Counted from the stretch's first letter, positions 1 through 12,671 are shown. The stretch is 64,000 nt of DNA from Ctena decussata (GCA_963989385.1 OZ022499.1:34650993-34714992), one strand, 5' to 3'. The notes: generated from the letters alone by a model not told the origin. Made by a program: numbers and translations.

Positions 1-2010
1 TAAATATAGAGTGTCTTCATTTTATAGTTCCCGAGAAAACTGTGACGTAAAGGACCTCTGACAGTTGTCATGTTAATTTGCCTATAAAATTAGTCAAAAT
101 TAAATTTTTGATATACCTAAGAATTGGTCTTGAAATTTGTTGCTCTCAACTTCCTGTAACTGGCTATGAATTTAATTTCTGAATTTTTATCACATAGACT
201 TCAATTGTTAGTGAAAAAAGCCAAATTTTATGATTAAATTTTATAATTAAACGTAATGCAAACAGGAAAATGTTTTTAAATATACTTTCCCCCCGTACCT
301 CAGCTAGCGACTTTGCATGTATGTGTGTATTATCATAATACACATTATATGTAAGTGGCATGCTGAGGCAAGGGGGAGGGGGGGGGAAGATAGTGTTCAA
401 CTGAAAAAGTGGGTGGGGTACTTACACCCCTTATTATTGAAAAAATATTGCATAATATCAGCAACAGTAGTGTCTACGTCAATTTTAGCATAGTTATCGA
501 TTAAAATTTCTATATATTAGAAAAACAAAAAAAATGGACTTATTTTCAGAGACTGAAAACTTCACATACCCCTCTTGATAAAGTCGGTTTAAGTTAGCCT
601 AGCGGCATGATAATTGTTCAAAATCGCTGTTAAAAAGTCTTGATAGTGCATAAGTCTACATATTAATGCTACATATTTCAACTTTTGCTTCCTGAGGAAG
701 GTACAATTGTTTGTCGAAAAATAGGCAAATATGCATTGATACTGTCAGAGGTCCTTTACCTTGGAAAGAAAACATGGATAAATAAAAGGAGTAATTAAAA
801 TTAATAAATGTAATGAGCCCAATTCTCAACTTCACAATACAACAACTCATCATTCATATGTATACCAAGTTTCAAGAATCTAGCTTCAATACTTCTTGCG
901 AAAACTGTGACACAAATTTTAATGGTAACATGCAAAGTAAAGAAAGAAAGAAAACTAGATAAAATAAGGAAGTAAAATAGCAACGAGCCCGAGTCTCAAC
1001 CCCAAGATACAATCCCTCATTCAACGTATCTATAACAGGTTTGAAGATTTCGGCTTGCATAGTTCTCGTGAAAACTATGACGTAAATTAAACTTGGCAAG
1101 ACAGAATAATGGATAAATAAAGTGAAGAATAAAAGCAATAAGCCCATTCTCAATCCCCCGATACAACAAATGATTGTCCATATGTACAATGTAGAAAAAA
1201 ATCAAGATTCTAGGTTAATTTATTTTGAAAAAAAAAAAAACTCTGACACAAATTTTCTTTATTTACATACCAAAACAAAGTAAGAAAAATGGAAGAAAAA
1301 TGAAGAAAAAAATGGGCCAGAGTCCCCATCCTACGATACAACAACTCATTCTCTATATGTATACAAAAGTTGTAGCCTGCATAGTTACTGAGAATACTGT
1401 GACACAAATTTACCTTGAAAAGACAGACAGATTAGACAGATTAATGAATAAATTACGAGAAGAATAGAAGCAATGACCCCGATTTTTAATCCCACAACAC
1501 AACAACTCCTCATCCATATGTATACCAAGTTCCAAGATTCAAGCTTCAATACTTCATGAGAAAACTGTGACACGAAATTTCAAAGTTAACATGCAAAATA
1601 GGGAAAGAAACAAAAATGGATAAACATAGAAGAATAAATGCATTGAGCCTTAGACTCAGTCCCACGATACAATCACTTATTCTACACACGTATACCGCGC
1701 TTGACAATTGTTGCTTGTACAGTTCCTGAGAAAACTATGACACAAATTTACCCTGAAAAGACAGGAAAACGGCCAAATAAAAGGAAGCATATTTATAACA
1801 CTGAGTCCGATTTTCGATCTCACGATATACAACAAGTCATTGTTCATATGTACGAGTATTACAATAACAAATTTCTTGAGAAAACTGTGACACCGAAACT
1901 CTTACGGAAATTTGGAATTCCGGACAGACCAAATTCAGTATTGCCCCACTTTTCTAAAGCGGGGCCATATATACTGCACCTGTGCATATATTCTCAGCGT
2001 CAATGAAAAG
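1..2010. repeat. Degenerate satellite, units of about 150-170 bp
   Basis: The motif GAGAAAACTGTGACACAAAT and its variants recur at about 30, 895, 1065, 1235, 1387, 1557, 1725 and 1875. Each is followed by an A-rich stretch and a CACGATACAACAACTCAT-like block. The short open frames here on either strand are by-products. The array continues off the left edge. Confidence 0.75.
60..748. mobile_element. Inverted-repeat element inserted in the satellite
   Basis: GTAAAGGACCTCTGACAG (46-63) is exactly inverted as CTGTCAGAGGTCCTTTAC near 742-759; similarity continues inward (TTTGCCTAT against ATAGGCAAA). The flanks on the two sides join into one satellite unit, so this is an insertion into an existing array. 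Exact ends are uncertain by several bases because the target is itself palindromic (GTAAATTTAC-like). Confidence 0.6.
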
Positions 2011-2829
2011 GCACCACTCTTGTTTCAAAATAAATGCTCATGCTATATCTACATCATATACAGACCATGTTAAACTATGTTATTCCGCTTATGATAACAG
2101 TTTGCTGAAACAAACGCTACAGGTGCGTAACGTTACGTAGGCTCTGAAATCAAGAATCATGAAAAACCAAATGTTCTGTGGCATATTTTCTTTGCTGGTG
2201 ACTTTTGCAAGGGAACAGATAGCCTATCAAAACGACATAGTAAAGAAATCAGGAAAACCGCAAGCAAGAAACTGAATTGGAGTCGAACGTCACTCTATCG
2301 TCACGTTCATCAATAAACGGACATACGAAAGGAAATAAAAGTAAAAATATTGTCTCCTGCAACTCGAATTACTATCTGAAAAGGTAAGCTGTACAAATTG
2401 AAATTCAGACATTTCGGGGGACAAACGTCAAGCATAATCCAGCCTGAGCATGACGTTACATGACGTCGCCCTTATTTGGTAGTTACGTAATAGTTTCATA
2501 ACCCAAAATCGGTTTAAGGTCAGGTGACCTTTAAAAGAGACATTTTTTTCATAGGCGTCGCTTTTGACGTTACAATTGATAGCGCATACTGTTGAGACAG
2601 GTTTTATTTGTATTCGTCATCTAAGATCAACATCAGAAAATAAAAGGTTTATTGAAATATCTGCTACATAACACTAAAATACGAAAAAATACACCATGAA
2701 TTCTAAACTGATGCGCTCTGATTGACGCTGAATATACTGTTCAGGTACTGCTTTAAACATTCATATCGTAGATTAAAAAGGAAAACAAGACGGATATCCA
2801 ACACTGAATGGCAAGACTAAAGGAGTGGA
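2011..2829. other. No identifiable feature
   Basis: AT-rich sequence with a few TGACGT motifs around 2450-2475. No exon or repeat recognised; the missing last exon of gene C was looked for here and not found. Confidence 0.4.

Positions 2830-2886
<57 letters not shown>
2830..2886. repeat. CT microsatellite
   Basis: About 56 bp of CT dinucleotides with one TTT interruption. Confidence 0.95.
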
Positions 2887-2887
<1 letters not shown>

Positions 2888-2969
2888 GTTGCTTTAATAT
2901 CAGTGAATCCATTGTCTAGATGAAAAGAGACCTAGTGCATTATACGCAAATATAGCGCTTGTATGTAAT

Positions 2970-3154
2970 CACACCGGGTAGGCGGCAATCGAAAACGCTC
3001 CTGACAATCGATTAACGCGGATCAAAAACCGTTAGAAACAGCGTTTTCGATTGCAAATTGGCGACAATTTGCAATCGAAAACGCTGTTTCTAATGGTTTT
3101 TGATCCGCGTTCGTCGACTGCGTGAGCGTTTTCGATTGCCGCCTACCCGGTGTG
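2970..3154. mobile_element. 185-bp palindromic MITE with 5-bp target duplication
   Basis: Ends CACACCGGGTAGGCGGCAAT and its exact complement. The inner GAAAACGCTGTTTCTAA also inverts around a GCGAC spacer. Flanked on both sides by GTAAT (2965-2969 and 3155-3159). Confidence 0.85.
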
Positions 3155-3226
3155 GTAATTGAATGTAACCAATATTGAGCCTCGTACCGTATTAAAATTG
3201 TACATATCCGATCATTCATTACTTAC

Positions 3227-3374
3227 CCTCAGACACCCAGAACATACTTAAACTTGGAACATAACAAATTGCAGGTCGGCACTTTGGTAGGTATTTGCAT
3301 GTCACTGTTTCGACGTCAATCACTGTTCCAGGATTACATGTAGAAACGTCGACGTTAAGAGGAAAAGCTGTCAC
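3227..3374 (-). CDS. Gene C exon 4 (repeat 2, first half)
   Basis: A TTACTTAG acceptor precedes 3374 and a GTAAGT donor follows 3227. The 148-bp exon is phase 0 to phase 1. The start VTAFPLNVDVSTC and the end MFWVSEG align with VPDFNLPVGVVVDVDLC and RFKIGSG of gene B exon 4. It is cysteine-rich. Confidence 0.75.
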
Positions 3375-6300
3375 CTAAGTAATAATAACAACCCTGCTTA
3401 AACCAACATGGTATCATTTTCTGCAGATTGGTCAGAAACCAGTTGCATAGTTCGTGACAAAAGCATTTGCATGTATTAGTAAAACAAGTCTTCTCTTTGC
3501 ATTCTTGGAAGAGGCCAGTTTGCCAACAGAATCATAACAACATGAAATAGTTCGTTTTGGCTGACCAATGAACATAGATGATTGAAACGTATGGCCTGTC
3601 TATACTTTGTAAAAAAAAAGGTCGGTAAAATGTCTTAAATTTCTAAGTATCAACAAAGTCCTATAAATGGTTAAGTGTTGTACATCGAAATACAGACCTC
3701 AAATTTGCTCTGTTTGATAAAATATAGAAGGCAACTAATGAATATAAAGATAAAAAGTAAATTGTAAATGCAATGGAGCATAAAACAGAAAGGAAATTCG
3801 GCCTGACCCAGGTCGGATGTAGCTCAGAGGGTTTGAGAAGAAAAGAAAAGACAGCAACAGGTCAATAAAATACCTTGTGAACTAAGATTTATATTCCAAA
3901 GAACAAGAACATCAAACAGACGCACCAAAATGATTGGGATAAACTTCAAAATTCAATTGTTTTCGTATCCCTATAAGATTATTATGTATCCCTATTAAGA
4001 CATTTGATTGGTTAGTGGTATTTTCGTCATTTTTGAGAAAAAGATTGAACCCGTTTGCTTTTGAGAGCAAAAGAAGATTCTTTGCAGTGTTTCTACAAAA
4101 CACAGGGACAAAATGACAGAGACTAAAATGCTGACTGCATGTTAACTGTAATTATCGATCGTATAGAGACAGAACAGATGCGCATGGTATTTTGGCAGTC
4201 TCTAAGCAGATTGCTTTGAAAATTAGTTTTAATACGTTTGAGAATAAAACCTCTATTTGTATATGGGCAATCTTATAATCTAATCAAGGATTTATTTAGA
4301 CCTCATTTAGTGCCAGGTCATGACATACAATATCATGTCATACTGTGGTAGAAACTTACTGCAGATAAATTATAAATGTGGACAGCTTCATTCCCTATAG
4401 TATAAATTTGAAAGTGTAACTACACTTCAGGAACTGACTGAATCAGATCCCAAACCCTATCCCCAACATCAAAGGGAAAGATTGACAAAGACATCCAAAC
4501 AAACAATAAATTACAAGTGATAAGCCGAGTCAGCAGCTCTTTCCCAAATAGATGGCAACTCAGCTATCTTTATTGAACTAAATAAATATTCACCATGTTA
4601 GAGAATAATATGTTTCCGATCCAATATACTGTCATTGCGTTATGCTTTCAGTGAAATAAAATAAGAAATTATGTTCAAATTTATATGCTTGCGGCAAAAT
4701 ATGGACTTTTACTAGCGATCATAAACATTCCGTTTATCTCACCTCCTGTTCAACTGTAATAGTTACAGTATACAGCGTCACTGGTCCGCAAACTGCACCT
4801 GGAGTGGTAAAATATATTTTCAAGGTCTCGTTCAGATCCGGATCAAGATGAGATTTTGCCATTATCTGCACACGTGACTGATCATCTACAAAGAAAATCA
4901 CTAAACATTTCGTTATAAGGATCATGATAGATAGATAATCATATTGACGTAAACCATTACAGATTCTGGGCAGTACCAAGTACAAAAATACATAGTATTA
5001 TGTGACAGGCAACTACAGTAGTGTATATCACTAACATAAACTAACATATATATACATGTATACAAATACAGGTTAAGTGCCTTATTAACTGTAAATCATA
5101 CTGTGAGGGTGAACCTTATCTAGAGATAAAACCTAGTTTAATATAAACGCGATTTCCTCTAACATATTGCAAGCTTTACAAGCTCTTGCTTTCTTTTATT
5201 TTGCATCAAGCTAATGAATTTGGATATGCTTGAGTGTCTAAAAAATAAGGTTTCAAATTTTTAACGAATATTATTGTAAACAGGGCAAGCTAAAAACAAA
5301 TGCTATTCACATTCTGCATCTAAATTACAAAAAAAGTACACACTCGCTAATTTCTTTCAATTCTTGCTCGACCATATCTTCCAGTTTCTATTCTCAGTGA
5401 ATGAGAAGACAATTTAAGTTTACTTAGCGTGCTGCGAAGCCGTAAAGGCAACCAATTAAGATAGTTTTCAAATGTAAAACTAGTTTTAAAGTATTTATAT
5501 GTTATTAAAATCTATTTGTTTCTTAGCCATTCTGCTTTTTTGCATACAACAGTCAATAAATCTTTGTCTAAATTGATTATAAAACAACTTACCGTTAACA
5601 TCATACGAGTTATTCCAAACGCTACCGAACCCAAATTCAAACAGTAAATGTTCAACGTTTGTAGCCCAATTATTCAAGTCTCTCTCACAAAATTATAACT
5701 CTATAGACAGTTGAAAGAATGATATTATTTGTATTCAAAACGTTAAATCCGAACGTATTGTGAAATGTATAATGAGAATCTAGCTAAATCCCCATATACA
5801 CCGGCAGTGCTAGTAGATGATTTTACTCCTAAGATACTTTTACAAAATTTAAGATGGATGCTACAAGAGTAACTATTCATTCTTGATACTCCCTCCACAA
5901 ATCAAATGTTACACCTTACAGCGTACAGCTCATCCATGCGGTAAAAACGTTTTTATAGAAACATTTACTATTGTGCATTCTCGATATGGCATCTAAGAGT
6001 AAGCTTGTTGTGACATATTGCCTGATGCGGGTAACATGATCTAGTAACGGCAAGTTACTGGTGATACTCTGGTAATAAATTCGAAGGGACTCAACGATTT
6101 GTACCAATGTGCGCTAGATGATCCAATCAGCAATTGTAGAATATGATGAACTCCTGATCATGGTCAGGAAACAGAATCTAAGGCGATTTGGCTATGTCTG
6201 AAGGTCTTCTGGCTTAGAAAAGACGATTCTGCAGGGCACAATGAAAGAAAAAATAAAGAAGAGGTAGACTGAAGAAGAGGTGGGAAGAGAATATTAATGA

Positions 6301-9300
6301 GTGGATAGGGATAAGCTTTGCCAGCTCAGGTAGGATAAACCAGGACAAGGTTGCTTGTTGCGCAGTCATCTGTGGTGCCCCATTGATTTGCAAGACTATG
6401 GAATAGATAAAATAGAATAGAATCATGTTTGAGCCACACATCTAAAGGACGTCTCTGTTACTCATGTAGTGACAGATATATCTTTACAGAACCAACAGGA
6501 CGCTAAAAACTAAGTCTGCTGCTTGATAGAATATCATTTCATGCTTCTTCTTTTCATTCAAACTGGCATTTATTCTAAAAGGGATAATATAAAAGTTTCC
6601 GGAAAAGTGCTGTGTTCTCTTTATCATTTGAAGGGGTCATTGCAACAAGTACCTATCTCCGTTTTTCATAAAATTTCGAGAAAAACGCAAAAAACATCAT
6701 TTTTTCTTGAAACTTGAAATAATTTGTGTTTTGTTGCATAGTTGGTCAATTTGTGTTGGGAAACATTGATTTTAAGTGGTGACGCGAGTATTCCACTAGT
6801 TTTAAAGCAATAAATTGAGAAAACTGTATTTTAGCGACTTTGCTCATGCAAGAAAGGGCCTGACTCCATATTTCATAAAACTGAAATTCACATTTTAAAA
6901 GTTAATGTGGCCATATTAGTAACCAAAAGGTGCATAACATGGTGAGGATAACTTATTGCTAGCTTTAGCATTTGTCAAAATATGAATAGGTCCCGTATTA
7001 AGCAAGATTATCGCTAAAGAATTAAGATGGTGATGCTCCATCACGTAATTTTGAGATCAAATTTTTAACAATTTAAAAAAGATCAAATTTATTTGAAAAT
7101 GACTTTTGTCACCAAAAAATACTTAGATACTTTTTTTCACTCTAAACTGGTACTTTGATGAAATATAGTGAAGAACCAAATTCGATGGATTTAGTCATTT
7201 GCGGCATAATTAGTCAAAAAAGGAGATACGACCTTTCTAAAAATTTTGCAGCCTCATTAGAAACCATTTTTTGGCTGATTCTATGGTCAGAGGAGAAATA
7301 AATAGGTGAGGAAACATGTTTTATATATGATAGAGTGGTTAACTCATTTTGGGGCAAATGTGGAGGTAGGTTCCTTGTTGCACTGACCCCTTCATTTGAC
7401 TTTCGTCAATAAAATGACATCCCGTGAAACCTGAATGTATTCAGTGGTTTTGTACTTCAGCATCCTGCATCCTGAATGCACATAATTTGCTGAGGATGCA
7501 ATATTTTGAAAGATATACATCCACAGGATGCAAAGATTTGTAAAGTAAAAAATTCCTTTTAACAATTAGTCCATTGCCTAACGTATGAAATATGTTACAC
7601 TCTGCAGCCCTTTATACAGTTTTAGAGAAACAGTATGCCGAAAATGGAAAAATATTATATATTACAGAACCTGGTTAGAAACAAAATCAGTGGACCGTGA
7701 TATTTGGATCATCATGACCTGATTTTTATAAAGTCCTGTTGTACTTATAGATATAAACCCTCCACAAAATTTAAGTTGCTACAATAATAGGAACCCTAAA
7801 ATCTAACGCTTACAAAAATCTTGAAAAATTAGTCTAAGGACGAAGTCAGTGGACCGTGCCGTATGGATAACATATTCTGATTCTTGCGTTTTCCTGTTGT
7901 GCTTATACATATAAAATCGTCAATCAAAATTTCAAATTGCTACAATGATAGGAAGCGAGAACTCTACATCTTACAAAAAAACTTAACCTGAGTCTGACAG
8001 GATCACGTACGAACGTACGTAAGGATAGACGGACGTATGGACGGACGTGCGTAATAACGTATATACGTAAGCTGGTACGGACGTACGTAATAACGTATTT
8101 ACGTACGCTGTTACGCACGACCGAAACACTATCCGCCGCGGCATCATATGATGCGGGGGCATAAAATTACTGAATTTAATCAAACTGGTTTTTAGGTATT
8201 AATTTTACTTTAGTTTACTAAATAACAAGTTATAAATAATAAGACTATTTCCCTACGTGCTATAGTCTAAGACAAACAAATCAGTAAGTTACAACTACAA
8301 CAACGGAAATGTTCCGCCCGTGGGAGTTGAACTCGCGACACACTGCGTGAAAGGTAGATACCCCATCCATTAGGCCAGACGCTACTCTACGATTCGCTAG
8401 TTATTTGGTTTTCTGCTTATATGGGAATTCGGTGACAATCAGCCGATGCGTTTGTGTTTCCAATCTAAGTGGATGCCAATTGATGACCTATCAGGATTCA
8501 CTACAGGAAATCAAAATTCTAAATTCATATTTTATATGTGCTTCGTAACATTAGTTTTCCATACGTAAATAGAACATTGGCATACATTTTGTACGAGTTA
8601 CAAACGTATTGATAATCAAGGTCGGCTTGTTTTGATAGCATTATGTGCACTGTGTATCGAATTTCTCTCCAATATTTCAAGAACAGTCTTTATTTTAACA
8701 AGCTCACCAGAATTAGCCTGTATATGAAAGTACTTAGAATCCGAAGACAAATGCACGGCATATACCTGCTTAGCGTCAATAGCTGGCGCCTCGTACAGGT
8801 AAGTGCCGTTTTCTACACTTCTTTCGGCTTCTATCTCGTCCTGAATCTCTGAAATATATCAAAAACATATAATGGCACAATCAAAGAACAAGGAGATGCT
8901 CGTTGTATCATGTGGAATACAGACAAATAAACAGATAGGAATAATTTACGTTTGAAACTAACTTGCACAAATGCTAATGATATAAAAGTATCTTGGCATA
9001 ACCATCATCAGCGATTTGAAGCAGCAATGTTTGCACAAACGCTATTGGGGGTTTTGACGTTTTTGACGCTATTTATCACCATGGGCACAGGACGTTAAAG
9101 AGTCGCCAAACAAAGAACCATTGTACTGGTCTATAACACTACATGTTCACCGAAACAGAAGTCAACAACTTTTGGCATTATATGATAAGGGTAAGGTCAG
9201 TTGAGAGGCGTGCCACTTAACAAAAACTTGACTTTAGCCTCTCAACCAATAAATATCATTTTATTGATACATTGTATAATAAGTGAGTTTGTAAAACAAA

Positions 9301-9824
9301 AAATATAGAATGAAAAGTCTTCGGGACTTGCAGATGTTACATGTACAAACAAACTTTTGCTATCTCACCCGTACGTTTATCGGACTTGAAACTCTCTGGA
9401 GAAATATTTCCTGTATTTCAAACTCGAAGTTAAAAAAAACATATGCCTGCGTTTTGTCAGAAAACGGAGCTAAAGAATAAAAATCAACGAAAATTTACAC
9501 GCCGACACAGCCGGAAAATTCATATCTTGGAAGAGGCTGGCGAGACAAGTAGTGCGGATCATCTCCAGTTTGTTGTTTCACATGCCTATTGAGTGCTTGA
9601 GTTTTTTTTTATAAAAATACAATAGACTGAATGTTTATTAAAACAGCTGTATAAGTTAGCTTCAGATCATGATTACCGAGAAATTATAACTTCATACCAG
9701 TTACGTTATTAATACAATCCGTTGTCACAAGCCCAACTGTGCTTAAAGCATTCCCGCCATACACAAACTGAGTACAGCTGTAAGACAGCAAGATGCATCT
9801 CGTAAAAAGTCGCTTGTATTCCAT
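3227..9824 (-). CDS. Gene C: cadherin-like membrane/secreted protein, partial (exons 1-4, 3' end not found)
   Basis: Spliced gene on the minus strand, exons 9824-9698, 8848-8708, 4885-4743 and 3374-3227. The frame stays open across all junctions, with phases 1, 1, 0, 1, the same series as genes A and B. The product begins with a signal-peptide-like segment (MEYKRLFTRCILLSYS). A cadherin-like repeat follows, with motifs such as YFHIQA, LDPDLNETLKIYF and a final YTVTITVE strand, then the first half of a second repeat with several cysteines. Cadherin-like is inferred from the strand and hydrophobic pattern; classical calcium motifs are weak or missing. By homology a last exon should encode the rest of repeat 2, a stalk and a membrane anchor. 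I could not find it between 1 and 3226, so it is lost, very diverged, or outside the window. The gene is divergent to gene A, about 7 kb away. Confidence 0.72.
4390..4580 (-). mobile_element. Penelope-like element 3' tail fragment
   Basis: Reverse complement of the tail seen at 37200-37390, sharing AGATAGCTGAGTTGCCA, GAAAGAGCTGCTGACTC and CAATCTTTCCC. Lies in an intron of gene C. Confidence 0.6.
4743..4885 (-). CDS. Gene C exon 3 (repeat 1, second half)
   Basis: A CTTTGTAG acceptor precedes 4885 and a GTGAGA donor follows 4743. The 143-bp exon is phase 1 to phase 0. It encodes SRVQIMAKSHLDPDLNETLK followed by a CGP...YTVTITVEQE strand, corresponding to the CPS.Y.(S/T)V.V.FA end of exon 3 in genes A and B. 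Confidence 0.8.
4886..6105. other. Intron of gene C, no identifiable feature
   Basis: AT-rich; short open frames on the minus strand have no splice context or recognisable motifs. Confidence 0.4.
6107..6440 (+). pseudogene. LINE ORF2 C-terminal remnant
   Basis: Broken frames translate to pieces typical of the end of LINE reverse transcriptases: LRRFGYV, a TILQGTMKEK-like piece, then an RWEDNI.EW-like region and a final tryptophan-rich tail. Several frameshifts and stops. Intronic in gene C, antisense to it. Confidence 0.55.
6631..7392. mobile_element. 762-bp MITE with 6-bp target duplication
   Basis: AAGGGGTCATTGCAACAAGT at the left is inverted as CTTGTTGCACTGACCCCTT at the right. Flanked by CATTTG on both sides (6625-6630 and 7393-7398). 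The interior is AT-rich and non-coding. Confidence 0.75.
7660..7980. repeat. Imperfect tandem duplication, about 160 bp x 2
   Basis: CAGTGGACCGTG occurs at 7689 and 7849, each followed by a TCCTGTTGTACTTATA-like block and TTGCTACAATRATAGGAA. Confidence 0.6.
7985..8165. repeat. ACGT-rich end of a dispersed repeat
   Basis: Dense ACGTACG-type motifs, then a perfect hairpin GCATCATATGATGC (8142-8155). Probably the terminus of the same element as the preceding 160-bp duplication. Overlapping arginine/tyrosine-rich frames are composition artefacts. Confidence 0.45.
8305..8388 (-). repeat. tRNA-derived element (SINE head or tRNA pseudogene)
   Basis: On the minus strand an A-box-like TGGCCTAATGGAT and B-box-like GAGTTCAACTCCC lie at tRNA spacing with TTTCACG between, resembling tRNA-Glu. 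The acceptor stem does not close, so not a functional tRNA. Confidence 0.5.
8708..8848 (-). CDS. Gene C exon 2 (repeat 1, first half)
   Basis: A TTTCAG acceptor precedes 8848 and a GTGAGC donor follows 8708. The 141-bp exon is phase 1 to phase 1. It encodes IQDEIEAERSVENGTYLYEA and continues to YFHIQANS, matching exon 2 of genes A and B, which end YFMIQN and YFAIEN. Confidence 0.75.
9698..9824 (-). CDS. Gene C exon 1 (signal peptide)
   Basis: The ATG is at 9824-9822. 42 codons plus one base end at a GTATGA donor. The hydrophobic stretch CILLSYSCTQFVYGG is a plausible signal peptide. The phase-1 end matches exon 1 of genes A and B and joins in frame to the next exon, giving an N-glycosylation sequon NVT at the junction. 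No transcript evidence; the choice of ATG is by open frame and position. Confidence 0.55.
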
Positions 9825-9916
9825 GTACGAAAGAAGGTGTTACTGCAATCCCAAGATTCTGCACTTTCTGATAAAGCTATTTCAAATGCCTGCATTGACA
9901 GTTCTTGAGAGAAACT

Positions 9917-10138
9917 GGGGCCGTATTTATAAAAGGACTTAAGTCGTTGCTATGCTGTTGCTAAGGCTAAATTTCTATAAAGGAGATTCCCTACTACTAT
10001 GAAATTTTGTCTGGAGGAACTGTCTGAAAAAGACTGTTCCTCCAGAGCAAATTTCATAGTTGTAGGGAATCTCCTTCATAGAAATTCAGCCTTAGCAACA
10101 GCATAGCAACCGCTTAAGTCGTTTTATAAATACGGCCC
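9917..10138. mobile_element. Foldback MITE, GGGCCGTATT family, copy 1
   Basis: GGGCCGTATTTATAAAA is inverted at the right end. Inside, GGAGATTCCCTACTACTATG faces GTTGTAGGGAATCTCC, and a further arm surrounds GAGGAAC/GTTCCTC. Homologous to 26468-26640. Confidence 0.75.
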
Positions 10139-10619
10139 AGAACACTGAAGAATGGACCTCCAGTAGAACACATAAAAGCTGTAAATAAATATTTCATATC
10201 AAATCTCTACGATAGTGGTTTCAGAAACCTCTTCAAATTTACAATCAAACAAACTTTTTGTGCAAATTTGTTTTTCTTGAAATGTAACATTATCGTCACA
10301 TAATCACATAAGAGTTTTCGTGATATCGTAACACTGCATAATGAAAAGGGCAACGTGTTTTTCTCCGTTTAAATATTTCATAATTATATATGATGCCGCT
10401 CGATAAAACGAAGTTTTATTTGTTTTTCAGATTGTCATCTTACTAAATAAATAGAAGCGTCACCGTTCTGAAATTCTCTCCTTTGTTCAGATTCTGACAT
10501 AAAGATATCTGTGATTCGTTTAATCAAGCATATTTTGCCTTAGTACAAAAATTCTAAATACCATTAAAGTCTCCATAGTCTTGTCAGTGGTAAAAACGTC
10601 TAAACTCAAATCATTGTAA

Positions 10620-11080
10620 AAGTTGGTTCAACCTTCACGTTTGGTAATAAAATGTGGGTTGATGTGCATATATTGAGTCATATAACTGGCAAAAAGTAGA
10701 AAAAAAAGTTTTTGAAAAATAACAAATTGCTCCATAAATTAGAATTTCCTTTTCTGGTTTTCCGTCTAGCAATGCTCTATAAACATAGGCGGGATAGTGA
10801 TTGGGACTCCACGCCTGTACATTGTATTTTTACCATACTATTCAACTTAATGACATTAAAGTAGGTCATTTTACATATGTAGTTGCCAACTAAAAGGACC
10901 CAAATAAGTTTTCAAACCCTTTTATGCGAAAGTCAAGGATGTTTTATTTGTTTGAAGCTTATCACGGTCATTTACACTGATGAAACTTGAGTGAGAAGGT
11001 TGCGGAGATACCTCTCGATAAATTTTTTCACGCTGGTAGAGCAATGGTGCCATAAACGAAAGGAATACAATGATTTGAGA
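10620..11080. repeat. Dispersed repeat, copy 1
   Basis: Shares CACGTTTGGTAATAAAATGT, GTACATTGTATTTTTA and GGTAGAGCAATGGTGCC with 32370-32760. No coding content recognised. Confidence 0.55.
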
Positions 11081-12193
11081 AAAATAATTCGATTGATACA
11101 ACTTCAAATATTGTATACCCGACTTTACGTTACCATTTCACGGTAAATCATGTCAGTCTGCAAGGGAATATCTCGTTACATTTCATTGTTATTTCCAGTC
11201 TGCAGTGGCATAAATTGTTAACACCACTATCAGGAGCAGTCTACACTGCCATTCATTGTCAGCATTTCATTGTCAATTGCAATCTGCAAGGACATACATT
11301 GTAAACAATGTACCGTCAATTCCAGTCCACACAACCATACACTTTAACCTTTTATCGGGCAATTCCAGTCTGCAAGTGCAATGTTAACGTTTGGCTGTCA
11401 AATTTAGTCTTCAATAAACCAATGGCATACCTTGCCAACAATTCATTTTAATTCCGGTATCCGGTATGCAAGGACACACACTGTGAACATGTCACCGTTA
11501 GGTGAAATCTGCAAGAGCATATCTTAGTACCCTTGAAAGCGAGAACCCACGTCTAAATGGGCATACCTTGATTACATTTTACCTTCAATTTCTGGCTGCA
11601 ACGGCACACCGTTTCAACATCAAGTCAACAAGGACATACATTGTTACCATTTCACTGTCCAAAACAGACTGCAATGGTATAGCTAGATAACATTTTCTTG
11701 CACACCTGATAGGGATATCAACATGTTTCATCTGTAGCTACACAGCTTTCCTCGCACACCAGATAAGGATATACACGCGTTTCACCTGAACGGACACTTC
11801 TTTTTTGCCCACCAGATAAGGATATTCGCGTGTTTCGCCTGTACCAACAAATCTTATCTCACCCATGTTATCTCACCCAGGGTCGGACAAAATTCTCCTG
11901 CATTGAATGTAATGGTTGTATATGGAGCCCACTTATATACGTCGGCAAGTAGCGTGTTTTTTTCAGACGGTTACGTCAGGAAAATTGCAAAACGACGTCA
12001 CCGTATCCTACTCCTGACGTTAACGTAAGGAACCGAACGTCGGTCTTTGAAAGCGGCGGTTACTTTTGAAATTGAATAAAACCCTCTAAAACCATGAAAA
12101 CACTAAAATTTTACATTTTAAGAAGTTTTACGTTTAAAACCAAATGTTGTAAATGGAAAAGTTTACAAAAGTATCTGTCATGAGTATGAGGTA

Positions 12194-12475
12194 AAAGGTA
12201 AAGGTAAAGGTTTCCCATAGCCTAATAGCCGTAGGGGCAGTGGGGGTTAGAGACCCACTGTATCTTGGGCACAGCTGATGAAAGGCGGAGCCCATCGCTC
12301 TCCTTTCGCTGCCTTATCCTTCCCTAATTCGAAAAGGTACCCATTTAATGCTGGATTGACAGAGAGAGTTTTCCAGTCGTCGTATGGCGCCGGTGAGCCG
12401 CGAACTCACGACCTTCCGGCGACTTTCTGCACAATAACCCAGCCAATCTTACCACTCGGCTACCGCGCCTCTCAG
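12194..12475 (-). mobile_element. tRNA-derived SINE (family 2) with 10-bp target duplication
   Basis: On the minus strand: head GCGCGGTAGCCGAGTGGTAA (A box), GGTCGTGAGTTCGCGGC (B box), a body with GGGAAGGATAAGGCAGCGAA, and a tail ending CTTTACCTTTACC. Flanked by GTATGAGGTA at 12184-12193 and 12476-12485. Confidence 0.82.
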
Positions 12476-12671
12476 GTATGAGGTATGGGTGGAAAAATCC
12501 GTTACTCAGGATCACTGTTTGGCATCACGCAAGCCTTGTGATACCGAGCAGTGACCTTGAGTAAGGCATTTTTCCATCCAAACCGCATTCCCATGTAGGA
12601 TACTTATAATCTCACTCATGTTATCTCGTCCAGGTCTTTATAAAATCGCGTGTTTTCAATGCATTAGTTCC

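Noticed and set aside
656..1573. Several 60-105 codon frames on the minus strand
   Set aside because: They follow the satellite period and have no conserved start or motif.
7924..8183. Arg/Tyr/Val-rich open frames with a repeating peptide pattern
   Set aside because: They come from the ACGT-rich end of a repeat and appear in more than one frame.
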